Shown piece by piece: positions 9,758 to 18,387 of a DNA stretch of 64,000 bases (positions within the stretch are counted from its first letter, which is position 1; each line of letters starts with the position of its first letter). Both the position numbers and the translations under genes were made by a program. Under the pieces are notes generated by a model. It searched no databases. It worked only from the letters and a program-made list of their open reading frames with translations, and had not been told where the DNA came from. The stretch is from contig NZ_FNJM01000001.1 in assembly GCF_900104115.1 (NCBI RefSeq), positions 186,001 through 250,000 of the forward strand, in the 5' to 3' direction. The stretch comes from Clostridium gasigenes (GTDB taxonomy: Bacteria; Bacillota; Clostridia; Clostridiales; Clostridiaceae).

Positions 9758-10090
9758 CAATGCTATAGTCATATATCATATGCAATGCATCAACCATTAA
9801 GATTACTGATAAAGGATACATCGCTATTAACAGAAGAGGAAAGTGTATATGCAAAACATCTATGGACACATACGGACTTTATATTATTTAATAAGATAGA
9901 TAAGAGTCCTATCATAGTAGTAGAAGTTGATAGATATGGTTATCATGAAAATAATGAAAAGCAACTTAGAAGAGATAGATTGAAGGATAGTATTTTAGAA
10001 AAGTATAATATACCAATGCTTAGAATAAAAACTACAGGTAGCGATGAATATAACTTGTTAGTTAATAAATTAGAGAAAGTATTAGCGTAA
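9734..10090 (+). pseudogene. DUF2726-like C-terminal fragment of a helicase or nuclease
   Basis: About 100 residues resemble DUF2726, a restriction-endonuclease-like domain often found at the C-terminus of superfamily-1 helicases: 'HTDFILFNK', 'PIIVVEVDRYGYHEN', 'QLRRDRLKDSILEKYNIPML'. The Asp, the ExD step and the Arg-Arg-Asp segment are all visible. No ribosome site or natural N-terminus precedes it, and its first residues overlap the PadR remnant in another frame. It is best read as the leftover end of a larger gene removed by deletion. Confidence 0.55.
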
Positions 10091-10200
10091 GTTCAATATA
10101 TGATAGAAGATAGTAATTAAATTTATTTATAAAAAAATGGTCTTGGCAGGTGTTTTATTGCTTGTAGCTGGAAATATTTAAAATCTGAGGGGGTCTTTGC

Positions 10201-10311
10201 CCAGAATAAGTTTACGAAGGATTGAGGGGCTTGCTTTCGCACAGCCTGCTGGGGGTGTTTTTGAGTTGTCAGCTTGTCTGACGCGAAATTGCTAACCGAT
10301 CCTTATTCTGG
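10201..10311. other. Highly self-complementary, G+C-richer element (possible structured RNA or MITE-like unit)
   Basis: A 111-base block stands out by its base composition from the A+T-rich surroundings. Its ends are perfect inverted repeats (CCAGAATAAG at 10201 and CTTATTCTGG at 10302). Inside, GGATTG (10219) pairs with CGATCC (10297) and TTTCGC (10235) with GCGAAA (10283). Two further hairpins are possible, about 10241-10258 and 10268-10282 (GTCAG/CTGAC). The nested pairing suggests a folded RNA, a recombination site or a small non-autonomous element. It contains no convincing gene and lies upstream of the putative promoter of the defence-like operon. Family not recognised. Confidence 0.5.
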
Positions 10312-10352
10312 AAATTTTATTTTTAGAATTTGATGTGATTTAAAGAAAAATT

Positions 10353-10361
10353 TGGTATAAT
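10353..10361 (+). promoter_or_regulatory. Putative extended -10 promoter of the ABC-3C-like operon
   Basis: TGGTATAAT (10353-10361) lies 30 bases before the ATG at 10391. No well-spaced -35 box is obvious; a TTGATG at 10330 is too far. Inference from sequence pattern only. Confidence 0.45.
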
Positions 10362-10390
10362 TAACATATTAATTCGTAGAAGGTGAATAT

Positions 10391-11155
10391 ATGGGAGATA
10401 ATGAAGAAATATTACCGAACATAAGTCCAAAAAAAATAGATATAGGAAGTAAAATAGATAATTATAAAGTAATAGTAGATTACTTAACGAAAAGAAAATT
10501 TATGGCGAGTGAATTAGGAGGAATAGCAGCAACAAGAGGATTTATATATCAATATAGAGCATTAATACATTACTGTTTAGAATGTGTAGAATCAGGAGAG
10601 TTTATTGGTGTAGTAAGTGAATTAGGAGATGATATTACTTTAATTAGTGAAAAAAATATCAAGTTCATACAGGTGAAAAGTGGAAAAGAAGGACCTTATA
10701 GCAAAAACTTAACTCCTGGAATTTTATATAAAAGAGAAAAAGGGTTAGATAGTTGGGTTGAAAAATTATTTGAACAATATGATAAGTTCTATAAAAAAAC
10801 TAATAATGAAGACATTGATGTAGAATTTGTTATTTCATATAATTGTAATCTAGGTGATGATATGCAAAAGATGATAACAGATGAAGGTAAATTAATAAGA
10901 GATGAAAATGGAGAGTTAGTAAGTAAGTCAAAAGAATTAAGAGATAAATTAAATACAGTTTATGAAAAGATAATTGATAAAAAAATAGTTAAGATCCATT
11001 TTGAAGAAAGCTTTTGTAATAAATTAGACTGGTACATAGAGAGATTTTCAATTGATTGGTTAGGACATACGGATTATTTAGATAGGAATATATATAGTAA
11101 AATTGAGAAAATATATAATGTTAAGTCTTTAAATGTAAAAAAAGTATATATTTGA
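10391..11155 (+). CDS. DUF4297-type nuclease effector, N-terminal part (ABC-3C/Lamassu-like)
   Basis: 254 residues resembling the DUF4297 (Cap4-type) dsDNA endonuclease domain. About residues 40-105 hold 'GIAATRGFIYQYRALIHYC', 'VVSELGDDITLI' and 'IKFIQVKSGKEG', giving the PD-(D/E)XK pattern Glu, Asp-Asp and Gln-x-Lys. In Lamassu and ABC-three-component systems such nucleases are the killing effector held by an SMC-like ATPase. The frame ends at 11155 just after an A7 run (11137-11143). The following frame (open from 11139) continues without a ribosome site, so this and the next entry are probably one gene of about 540 codons. It has its own upstream promoter candidate and a GAAGGTG ribosome site. 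Confidence 0.7.
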   Translation: MGDNEEILPNISPKKIDIGSKIDNYKVIVDYLTKRKFMASELGGIAATRGFIYQYRALIHYCLECVESGEFIGVVSELGDDITLISEKNIKFIQVKSGKEGPYSKNLTPGILYKREKGLDSWVEKLFEQYDKFYKKTNNEDIDVEFVISYNCNLGDDMQKMITDEGKLIRDENGELVSKSKELRDKLNTVYEKIIDKKIVKIHFEESFCNKLDWYIERFSIDWLGHTDYLDRNIYSKIEKIYNVKSLNVKKVYI

Positions 11156-11171
11156 CAATCTGTTAATTGAA

Positions 11172-12011
11172 ATGATATTAAAAACGAGTAGTGATAATTT
11201 ACATGAGATTGAAGATATAAATGAATTTATATTCAATATAGATGATATTGATAGTAGTATTAAAGCATTAATTGAGTTAGGAAAATGTAATGAAATTGAA
11301 AGAATTAAATCCAGTAGCTTAAAATCTATGTTTGATGATATATTTAGTAAAATAAGCAATAAGATAATATTAGATAAATATAACAAAAATACAGAGAAGT
11401 TATTATTAGATAATTTGAAATGGTTAGTATTAGAAATTGAAAATGCAAGGGTAAATGAGGATCCGTTTATATATCAACGATTCATAAATAGAATATTTGA
11501 TTTAAACAATTCAAGTATTATATTTACTGAAAATAATGAAATGAAAAGTAATATATTAAATACAATAGCAAATATAATATATACATTATCAATATATACA
11601 GATAATGTATTAGATTTAAAAAAAAATATAAATCTATTTATTAATTCTTGTTTAAAGGGTGATGAAAAAATTTATATGATGTTCTATAATGGAAAGAATC
11701 AAAAGCAAGTATCTCAAGCTAAACAAGATGTTATATTTTCACTAGAAGTAAATGAATATTTTTCAAAAACAAGAAATTATGTACAGTGCATTTTAATAGA
11801 CGTAGATGAGGTAGACTTCTTTGAAGAATTTGAATCGATAACAATAATACCTAAAAATAAAGAGAGAATTAATTCTAAAATGAAAAAAATAAACTTTATT
11901 AAATCGGATGAGATAATAAAAATATTTAACGGTATAAAATATAAAGAAATTAACATAGTAGATAATAAAAATAAAGTAATGACTTTGTGGGAAGCTAAAA
12001 TGGAGGTTTAA
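11172..12011 (+). CDS. Probable C-terminal part of the DUF4297 effector (out of frame with 10391-11155)
   Basis: 279 residues from the first Met, but the frame is open from 11139 and no ribosome site precedes 11172. Reading across the A7 run with one A fewer would join '…NVKK' to 'YIFDNLLIEMILK' and give a continuous protein. It is rich in Ile, Asn, Lys and Glu, mostly helical, with no catalytic motif I recognise. In ABC-three-component systems the effector's C-terminal part is the portion thought to contact the middle component and ATPase. It stops one base before the start of the next gene, whose ribosome site (TGGAGG) lies at its end. Treat as the second half of a broken or slippage-expressed gene. 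Confidence 0.6.
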   Translation: MILKTSSDNLHEIEDINEFIFNIDDIDSSIKALIELGKCNEIERIKSSSLKSMFDDIFSKISNKIILDKYNKNTEKLLLDNLKWLVLEIENARVNEDPFIYQRFINRIFDLNNSSIIFTENNEMKSNILNTIANIIYTLSIYTDNVLDLKKNINLFINSCLKGDEKIYMMFYNGKNQKQVSQAKQDVIFSLEVNEYFSKTRNYVQCILIDVDEVDFFEEFESITIIPKNKERINSKMKKINFIKSDEIIKIFNGIKYKEINIVDNKNKVMTLWEAKMEV

Positions 12012-12012
12012 T

Positions 12013-12591
12013 ATGAATAGAAGATTAGTGCTTAAGGCTTTGATAGAAAAAGGATTTAATTTATCAAATGATAGATTTTATACAGAAAAATATTTTGAAA
12101 TTAATGAACAAGATAATATTAATAAATTAAAAGAAGTGAATGATAGTTACGGGTTCAATATATTTACTAACAAGGGTCGCGTTCTAATCGTGAAAACTTA
12201 TGTTGTTTTGAAAGAAGCATATTTACAATATAAAGAAGATCAAAAGGTTATATACAGTATGCTACATAATATAAAGAATAAGTATAAGAAAAATATATAT
12301 TTAATTATTAATATAGATGATAAATATAAGAATACAGAATGTATTCTTAGATCGCTAATTGAAAAAGATGAATTAGTTTGCAAAAAATATGTAGTTTATG
12401 ATGAAAATGATTTTAATAAAATATCTTTTTTATCAGAAGAGTTAGATTGCATAGGAGTAGGTATAGAACAAAATAAAGATATTGAAAGTGAATTTTTAAA
12501 CTTGGTGAATAAACACTGTAAAAAAGATGTAACAAAGAAAATCATTGAGAAATATTTAATAGAGTTAAGTACTGAACAGGAGGGGGAATAG
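12013..12591 (+). CDS. ABC-three-component middle component-like protein
   Basis: A 192-residue protein with no motif I can name confidently. It starts one base after the preceding stop and is followed one base later by the SMC-like ATPase. This is the position of the middle component (MC/LmuC-like) in ABC-three-component and Lamassu-type systems. Visible features are a β-rich central part ('GRVLIVKTYVVL', 'NIYLIINIDDKY') and a charged helical C-terminus. Middle components bridge effector and ATPase and are poorly conserved. The assignment rests on size and gene order, not on a recognised domain. Confidence 0.5.
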   Translation: MNRRLVLKALIEKGFNLSNDRFYTEKYFEINEQDNINKLKEVNDSYGFNIFTNKGRVLIVKTYVVLKEAYLQYKEDQKVIYSMLHNIKNKYKKNIYLIINIDDKYKNTECILRSLIEKDELVCKKYVVYDENDFNKISFLSEELDCIGVGIEQNKDIESEFLNLVNKHCKKDVTKKIIEKYLIELSTEQEGE

Positions 12592-12592
12592 T

Positions 12593-15523
12593 TTGAAAAT
12601 AAAGTACCTGGAACTTGAGAATTTTAGAATATATAAAGGGTCTGTAAAGTTTGATTTTAATAATAAAAAATTAATTATACTTTGTGGACCAAATGGCAAT
12701 GGTAAGAGTACTATATATGATTCTATAGAGTGGTGCTTAACTGGGAAAATTGAAAGATACACATCTTCAAAGGAGAAGAATTTCAATTATATAGTTAATA
12801 ATGATTTATATGAAGATAAAAACTATTGTACAAGCGTAAAAATAGTTTTTGATGATAATCAATTCATAAATAGATATGAAACAGATAGCCCTAAACTTCA
12901 TAAAAAAAAATATGATAAAGGTGTTGTAATTAACAACAAAGAAAGTCGTATAACAGTAGGCAATGAGGAGATATACGCTATATTATCAGGTGATAAGGAG
13001 ATGCTAGGATTTTCAAAGTATTTGAGAACATTAAAAAAAACTATTATATTATCTCAAGATGAAATATCAAAGTTTGTGTTATCTGATAATCCAGAGAAAA
13101 GAATGACTGTATTTCAAGATATAATGGGATTAGATACATATGGAGAGAAGTTAAAAAAATATCTTGAGAAGTATAAAAAAGAAATTTCTCCATTATTGAA
13201 AAATTCTGAAAAATCATTAGATACATTAAAAAATTCTTTAAATCAGTCACTAAACAATCAAGAAAAAAACTTATTGATATTAGAAAATAAAAATCAAATT
13301 ATAAAAAACAACTGTGAGATAAGTGAAGAAAATTTAATAAATGAATATAATACTTTTTTTAATAATAATGAAGAATTTTCTGGTAAAACTTCAAGTATTG
13401 ATAATATTCAAAAAGAAATATTATCAGTGGAGGTAGATAAGTTAAAAAAAGAAAATGAAAAGGTAAAGTTGGATTATGAAAATGTACATTTGTTTATAAT
13501 CGAAAATATACATGAAAATATAAAAGAATTAATTGATATGGAAAATAGGGTTATTAGAAAAAAAATTTTTGAGAGTAATATTATTAATGATGCAAATAAT
13601 AAAATAATTAATATAAATAAAAGTATAAAAAGTAATAGTTGTAATTTAATAAAATATAATGAAATTATTAAACTGAAAAAAAATATAGAATACCTTGAAA
13701 AGGAAATCGATAAGGATTTAAATAGTATTATTAAAATTGATAAACTAGCTTATGATAATATCGGAATAAAACTGATAAAATTCAATCAAGAATTACAATT
13801 TGCAAAGGATAAAAAAAATGAACTTGAAGAAAAAAATAAATACATTAAAAATGAAAAAGAAATAGAAATATACAAAATGAGATGGGAGCAATTAATTAAA
13901 AAACTTAAAGCAGAAGAAGCTTTGCAAAATCATTTTGTGGAAATATTAAAAAATTCAAATAATAAATTATCTAAAACAAATGTTAGTATAAATGATATAA
14001 ATGAGAAATTTATAGAAAAAATATTTGAGTTACAGAATTATTTGATTGAAGAAAAAAAGAGCAAATGTGTTATTTGTGGTACCGAGTATAATGAATCAAT
14101 TAAATTTAAAAATAAAATAATAGAATCACAAAATAAATTTAAAGAAAATTTTAGTAAAGAAGAAAATTTTAGAATAAATTTAGTGAATGAAATTAAAAAA
14201 ATTGAAAAAGAAGAAATAGACTCACAAAATATTATTAAATCAATAAATGGAGAATTATTAAACCAAAAGGAAAATATCAATAGGTTAAATAATCAAAATA
14301 CTTTAATATTAGCAAAATTAAATGAAAAAAGTTTTGATAAAGATTTAGAAAAAATTGAGTATGATATTGAGGCTATAAATAATAAAATTAATGAAATATT
14401 AAAATATGCTTTGACAAAAACTAATTTTGATATTTTACAAGAAAGAATTTTAAAAAATAAAAATGAAATAGAAGATAAAAAGCTGAGTATCAAGCTAACA
14501 TATGAATCAATTGGATATAAAGATAATATAGTTGAACCTGTTAAAAAATTAGAAAATGAAAATAATAAATATTTAAATGAAGTAAATGAATGTAATAGAG
14601 TGATAACACAAAGTTTAGAGGGATTAGGCAAATTAAACGAAGAAAAAGCAAACATAGAATTAAAGTTAAATGAATTAAAAAATAGAGCAGAAAATATAGA
14701 AATAATAAATGAAAATAAAATAGATTTGCATAGTTTACTATTAGCATTAAAAGAAAAAAATAATAATAATAAAGATAAGATTAAATTTATGAACACATTA
14801 ATGGTTAATATTGATGTATATTTATCAAATAAAATAATAAAAGAAATAAAAGAACAGATTCAAGTAACATATGAAAAAATTAATTTGTATAGAAGTGAAA
14901 TTGAAGAAGTAGAAAAAGAATGTTTATATTATAAATTACAATATAGTGGTATAAATGAATTGAATGAAAAATTACCTAGTATTCTAAATGATTTAATGCT
15001 GATAAATTTAAAAAAATATAATGAGTTAATAAACAAATTCTTTTTTCAAATTTCTCCTTTTATGGGATCTAGTTATATAAATATAATTCCTAAAGATAAA
15101 AACTTATACTTAATATTATCAGAAAATAATAATTATGACGAATTAATAGGAACAAGCGAAAATGAATTAATAGAGCATGCAAATGCTAGCTTAAATTTAA
15201 GTTCTGCTCAAGTTAATGTTCTTGCTTTAAGTATATTTTTGTCATTAAATAGAACGGGAAATTTGAAAAAATTAAATATTGTTGCAATTGATGATCCAAT
15301 TCAAAATATGGATGACATGAATATATATTCATTTATAGATATTTTAACAACGATGTCTAATGAAAATCAAATGATAATTAGTACACATAATAATGAATTT
15401 GCAGAATTACTTTTATATAAGAGCCAATTAGAAGACAGTGAAATAGAGTTTATTAAATATATTGGATATGATAAAAATAAAGTTTATATAGAAGGAGATA
15501 ATGAGATAGATAAGTTGTTATAA
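12593..15523 (+). CDS. Rad50/SMC-like ATPase with zinc hook (ABC-3C/Lamassu-like)
   Basis: A 976-residue SMC-like ATPase starting with TTG, six bases after AGGAGGGGG. The N-terminal half-ATPase has Walker A 'CGPNGNGKST' (about 32-41). Two long Lys/Glu/Asn-rich coiled coils flank a Rad50-type zinc hook 'CVICG' near residue 492. The C-terminal half-ATPase has the signature-like 'LSSAQVNVLALSIFL', Walker B 'LNIVAIDDPIQNMDD' and the switch 'STHNNEF'. Such proteins sense DNA ends or structures and control an associated nuclease. The upstream DUF4297 effector and middle component argue for a Lamassu/ABC-three-component system rather than the housekeeping Rad50 (SbcC), which pairs with SbcD. A terminator follows. 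Confidence 0.85.
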   Translation: MKIKYLELENFRIYKGSVKFDFNNKKLIILCGPNGNGKSTIYDSIEWCLTGKIERYTSSKEKNFNYIVNNDLYEDKNYCTSVKIVFDDNQFINRYETDSPKLHKKKYDKGVVINNKESRITVGNEEIYAILSGDKEMLGFSKYLRTLKKTIILSQDEISKFVLSDNPEKRMTVFQDIMGLDTYGEKLKKYLEKYKKEISPLLKNSEKSLDTLKNSLNQSLNNQEKNLLILENKNQIIKNNCEISEENLINEYNTFFNNNEEFSGKTSSIDNIQKEILSVEVDKLKKENEKVKLDYENVHLFIIENIHENIKELIDMENRVIRKKIFESNIINDANNKIININKSIKSNSCNLIKYNEIIKLKKNIEYLEKEIDKDLNSIIKIDKLAYDNIGIKLIKFNQELQFAKDKKNELEEKNKYIKNEKEIEIYKMRWEQLIKKLKAEEALQNHFVEILKNSNNKLSKTNVSINDINEKFIEKIFELQNYLIEEKKSKCVICGTEYNESIKFKNKIIESQNKFKENFSKEENFRINLVNEIKKIEKEEIDSQNIIKSINGELLNQKENINRLNNQNTLILAKLNEKSFDKDLEKIEYDIEAINNKINEILKYALTKTNFDILQERILKNKNEIEDKKLSIKLTYESIGYKDNIVEPVKKLENENNKYLNEVNECNRVITQSLEGLGKLNEEKANIELKLNELKNRAENIEIINENKIDLHSLLLALKEKNNNNKDKIKFMNTLMVNIDVYLSNKIIKEIKEQIQVTYEKINLYRSEIEEVEKECLYYKLQYSGINELNEKLPSILNDLMLINLKKYNELINKFFFQISPFMGSSYINIIPKDKNLYLILSENNNYDELIGTSENELIEHANASLNLSSAQVNVLALSIFLSLNRTGNLKKLNIVAIDDPIQNMDDMNIYSFIDILTTMSNENQMIISTHNNEFAELLLYKSQLEDSEIEFIKYIGYDKNKVYIEGDNEIDKLL

Positions 15524-15565
15524 AGTAAATAAATTTTAATAGACAGTTAAATAAAGAATGAGTGT

Positions 15566-15612
15566 AAGCGGTAAATAACTAATCACATTGATAGTTATTT
15601 ACCGCTTTTTCA
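15566..15612 (+). terminator. Rho-independent terminator after the SMC-like gene
   Basis: A 16-bp perfect stem (15566-15581 with 15592-15607; AAGCGGTAAATAACTA arm) is followed by a T run. Confidence 0.88.
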
Positions 15613-15761
15613 ATCTTTTTTATTTAAAGACCTAACTGTGTGTTTTCTAAAAATTTTCACCAACCAGCTATCTTGGTGTCCCCCATAATATTACTATAAT
15701 TATACATTTAAACTATTTACATTATTATGTATTTGTAGTATAATTTATTAACCGTTATGAA

Positions 15762-15980
15762 TTGACGCTGTTAGGGTCGGCGTGTGGAAAGGGTATGCTA
15801 CTCCTAAAAGTAATTAGTGCACTTATGGTGCTTTTGTTGGTAAAATTCTTAGTATTAAAAATTCAAACGGGGGTGTTTAATATAAATAAAACAAATATAA
15901 AAATTGTGTTGTTTGCTTGTGTTTCTGAAACTTTTTATGCTATTGGTTGTAGTGGAGTAGCAAATACCCTACCAGCGTGA
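15762..15980 (+). pseudogene. EamA/DMT-family transporter fragment
   Basis: 72 residues with a membrane helix and then 'GVFNINKTNIKIVLFACVSE' followed by 'TFYAIGCSGVANTLPA', which resembles the middle of an EamA drug/metabolite transporter. These normally have about 300 residues and ten helices. Both ends are missing and no ribosome site precedes the ATG. It sits between two terminators in an island boundary region with other gene debris. Confidence 0.45.
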
Positions 15981-16031
15981 GTTCATAACTTATCAACAAG
16001 GAAGATTATCACCCCTTCACCTCACAAATTC

Positions 16032-16058
16032 AAGGCTGCTTAAACCAGCCTTTTTTTA
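16032..16058 (+). terminator. Short hairpin terminator
   Basis: AAGGCTG (16032-16038) pairs with CAGCCTT (16046-16052) and is followed by seven T residues. It probably ended the now-decayed transporter gene. Confidence 0.7.
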
Positions 16059-16127
16059 TTTGGATTACGAAGTGAATTACTTTTAAATAATGGCATTAAA
16101 TATAACTAATATATGGTTAGGAAGTAA

Positions 16128-16652
16128 ATGATAAATATAATTATTAGAAAAAAAGAATTTAAAAAGTGTGTAATTATGAAGAATAAAGATTGTTTAATAG
16201 ATGAAGTGAAATATGAAAAGAAGAATAATATAGAAAAATCGCTTCGAATGATAATAAAAGAAAATATCAGGAAAGATACAAGCTTAATTTCACTTGATAA
16301 AATTATAGATATTAAACTTAATTCTGATTATAAATTAGTAAATAAAAATAGGGATATAGTAATTGATGTTTTAAGTGAAAAAGGAATAGAATATATAAAT
16401 TATAATGGTGAATTTCTTATAAATATGTATAAGAATAAATCAATGGACGAGGCTTTAATAATCCTTGAAAAGAAAAATATTAAAAAACTAAAAATGAAAA
16501 TTTCCATAATAATAATAGCAATGTTAATAACGTTATTTATGATGGTAACATCACATGGTATTAGATCTCAAGGTTGGGTTATAATACTGATAATTGAAGG
16601 GCTATTTTTAAGTTTTGATTTATTGGAATATTATAGAATAAATGTTTCTTAA
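16128..16652 (+). CDS. Hypothetical protein with C-terminal membrane hairpin
   Basis: 174 residues, not recognised. The first ~120 residues are charged and soluble (Lys/Glu/Ile rich). Two hydrophobic helices follow near 125-142 and 150-165 ('ISIIIIAMLITLFMMV', 'WVIILIIEGLFLSF'), suggesting a cytosolic domain anchored by a membrane hairpin. An AGGAAG site precedes the ATG; an internal Met (about residue 17) is an alternative start. It lies between the ABC-3C-like operon and the RES-domain gene, so a role in the same accessory island is possible but not shown. Confidence 0.5.
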   Translation: MINIIIRKKEFKKCVIMKNKDCLIDEVKYEKKNNIEKSLRMIIKENIRKDTSLISLDKIIDIKLNSDYKLVNKNRDIVIDVLSEKGIEYINYNGEFLINMYKNKSMDEALIILEKKNIKKLKMKISIIIIAMLITLFMMVTSHGIRSQGWVIILIIEGLFLSFDLLEYYRINVS

Positions 16653-16770
16653 TATGTATAATGAAAGATGAATGAATCATTTAAAATACCTAAGGAAGCT
16701 GTCCAATTAATAGAGTGTTAATTAATGGTAATATATCACAATGTGAAATACTTTTATTAGAGGTGATGTT

Positions 16771-17881
16771 ATGGTTTATAAGGATGAAATTATTAAAATT
16801 ATATCAAAGTATGAATTGTCCTCTAGACAGAGGACAATTAGAAGTAAAAGATTTCTTAACAATTCATTTCGAGAGTTACATTGAGGATATTAAGTTAGCA
16901 TTAAATTCTAATGATGATAAAAAATTTGAAGGAGTTTACTTAAGCTTAGAAAAAGAATTATCGGTAATTAAAGATTTATGCAATGATATTATTGGGATTT
17001 TTGAGTCATATGATTCAGCAAAAATGTTAGATGTCTATACAAAATTTGAGAGTATGATGAATAAAATAGAAAAATATCTAAACATAAAAAGCTTAAGTAA
17101 AGCACAAGAAAATACCATAAGATATAATCTTTATAGAATTAGACTAGGTAGCGAAAAATATGATAAGAAAGGATTATTTCATATACCAATGGATAAGCGA
17201 TATTTAATGAAATCCTATAGATATAGTATACCAGGCTATCCATGTTTATATATTTCATCACAGAAAGAACTATGTTGGTTTGAATGTGGTATGCCAAAAG
17301 AATTTAGTTGGAGTGAATTTAGTACTAAAAAAACCACAGAAACTGAAGCTGTTAACGATGTGAAAATAATATGTTTCTCTGATAGACAGTGGGATTTTGC
17401 GAGTCGGATGCAGATTCACTATAGTAATTATCAAGGAAATCAAGAGGTTATAAGTAGGTTAGATGAGGAAATTATAAAATATTTAGTTGTATATCCGTTA
17501 AGGGCTGCATGTTCTATAAAAGTTTTAAATAGGGATGCTCAGTATATAGAGGAGTATTTTTTACCACAGCAGTTAATGCTTTGGTTGAGAAATAGTAATG
17601 GGTATAGTGGCTTTATGTACACATCATCTTCATCTAATGATAATGCACAGGGATGGCAGGGGCATAATTTTGTTTTTCCGGCAAAAGAAATAAAAGAAAA
17701 ATACTGCGAAAGGCTAATGGGGTTATTTGATCAAACAGAACCAGTTTTGGTCGATAAAAAAAGTAAAATAGATGATGATATTAAAATACTTGAAGAATTT
17801 ATAGAAAATATTAGTATTCAGAAAGCTATATATACCATAACGCCCATTAATAAGATAATATCTATTTGCGAAAAATTTTAA
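16771..17881 (+). CDS. RES-domain protein, with a probable N-terminal frameshift
   Basis: The RES domain lies in the C-terminal two thirds: 'LYRIRLGSEKYDKKGLFHIP', then 'RYSIPGYPCLYISSQKELC', and 'NFVFPAKEI' near the end. RES domains with known activity degrade NAD+ as toxins or, in longer proteins, serve unknown roles. The best ribosome site (GAGGTG) serves ATG 16771, whose frame reads 'MVYKDEIIKIISKYELSSRQ'. The homologous frame resumes with 'QLEVKDFLTIHF' one base out of register near 16830. In the other frame the upstream residues look unnatural and have no ribosome site (first possible start GTG 16715). The gene is therefore either broken by a one-base change or needs a sequencing check. 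Confidence 0.65.
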
Positions 17882-17890
17882 ATAATACTA

Positions 17891-18160
17891 ATGGAACTGA
17901 AATCATCTGATAGGGTCATATTTATTTATGAGATGTTTAAGGAATTACATAAGCATGCAACGGATTTTATTAATAACTATAAATTTGAATCAATGTGTAA
18001 GGATAAATTTGAAATAGATCAGTATATACAGTTTTATAATGTTAGTTTAGATGAATTGAAAGATCAAGTTGATCGTATAATAAATCAATTTGAGAATGAT
18101 GTTGTGTATAAAAAATTAAGTGCGTATAGTTCTCTTGAACATTTATATTATAGGAACTAG
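17891..18160 (+). CDS. Small hypothetical protein downstream of RES gene
   Basis: 89 residues, mostly helical and charged, no recognised motif ('MFKELHKHATDFINNY', 'ELKDQVDRIINQFEND'). It begins ten bases after the RES gene, so the two are probably cotranscribed. No strong ribosome site is seen. A partner or antitoxin role is conceivable by position, but classical RES antitoxins (Xre/DUF2384) precede their toxin and look different, so this is only a guess. Confidence 0.45.
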   Translation: MELKSSDRVIFIYEMFKELHKHATDFINNYKFESMCKDKFEIDQYIQFYNVSLDELKDQVDRIINQFENDVVYKKLSAYSSLEHLYYRN

Positions 18161-18387
18161 TTTAAACTAGAAATAGATTAATACCGTATTATTCAAATGA
18201 ATATACGATTTTTAGTGGACAAAAGCATCAAGGGTAAGGTTCGTTAATTTTAAAATAATATTATTATTCATAGATTAGAATATACAACTTATAATAGCTA
18301 TTTTACTCGCAAGAGGTTTCTAATTGAGTATAATATACACATTTTGTCCATAATTATAGAAAAGTCTATATTTATGGAGGAATTAAA

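Noticed and set aside
10201..10311. tRNA gene or simple terminator
   Set aside because: No cloverleaf, anticodon arm or CCA-type end; the nested stems lack a terminal T run.
12565..14796. Several minus-strand open frames within the SMC-like gene
   Set aside because: They are Phe/Leu/Ile/Ser-rich shadows of a Lys/Asn/Glu-rich coiled-coil gene, without ribosome sites.
13044..15523. Reading the SMC-like protein as housekeeping SbcC or as the Wadjet ATPase
   Set aside because: No sbcD partner; Wadjet needs kleisin-like and toprim (JetD) genes, which are absent. The DUF4297 neighbour fits ABC-3C/Lamassu better.
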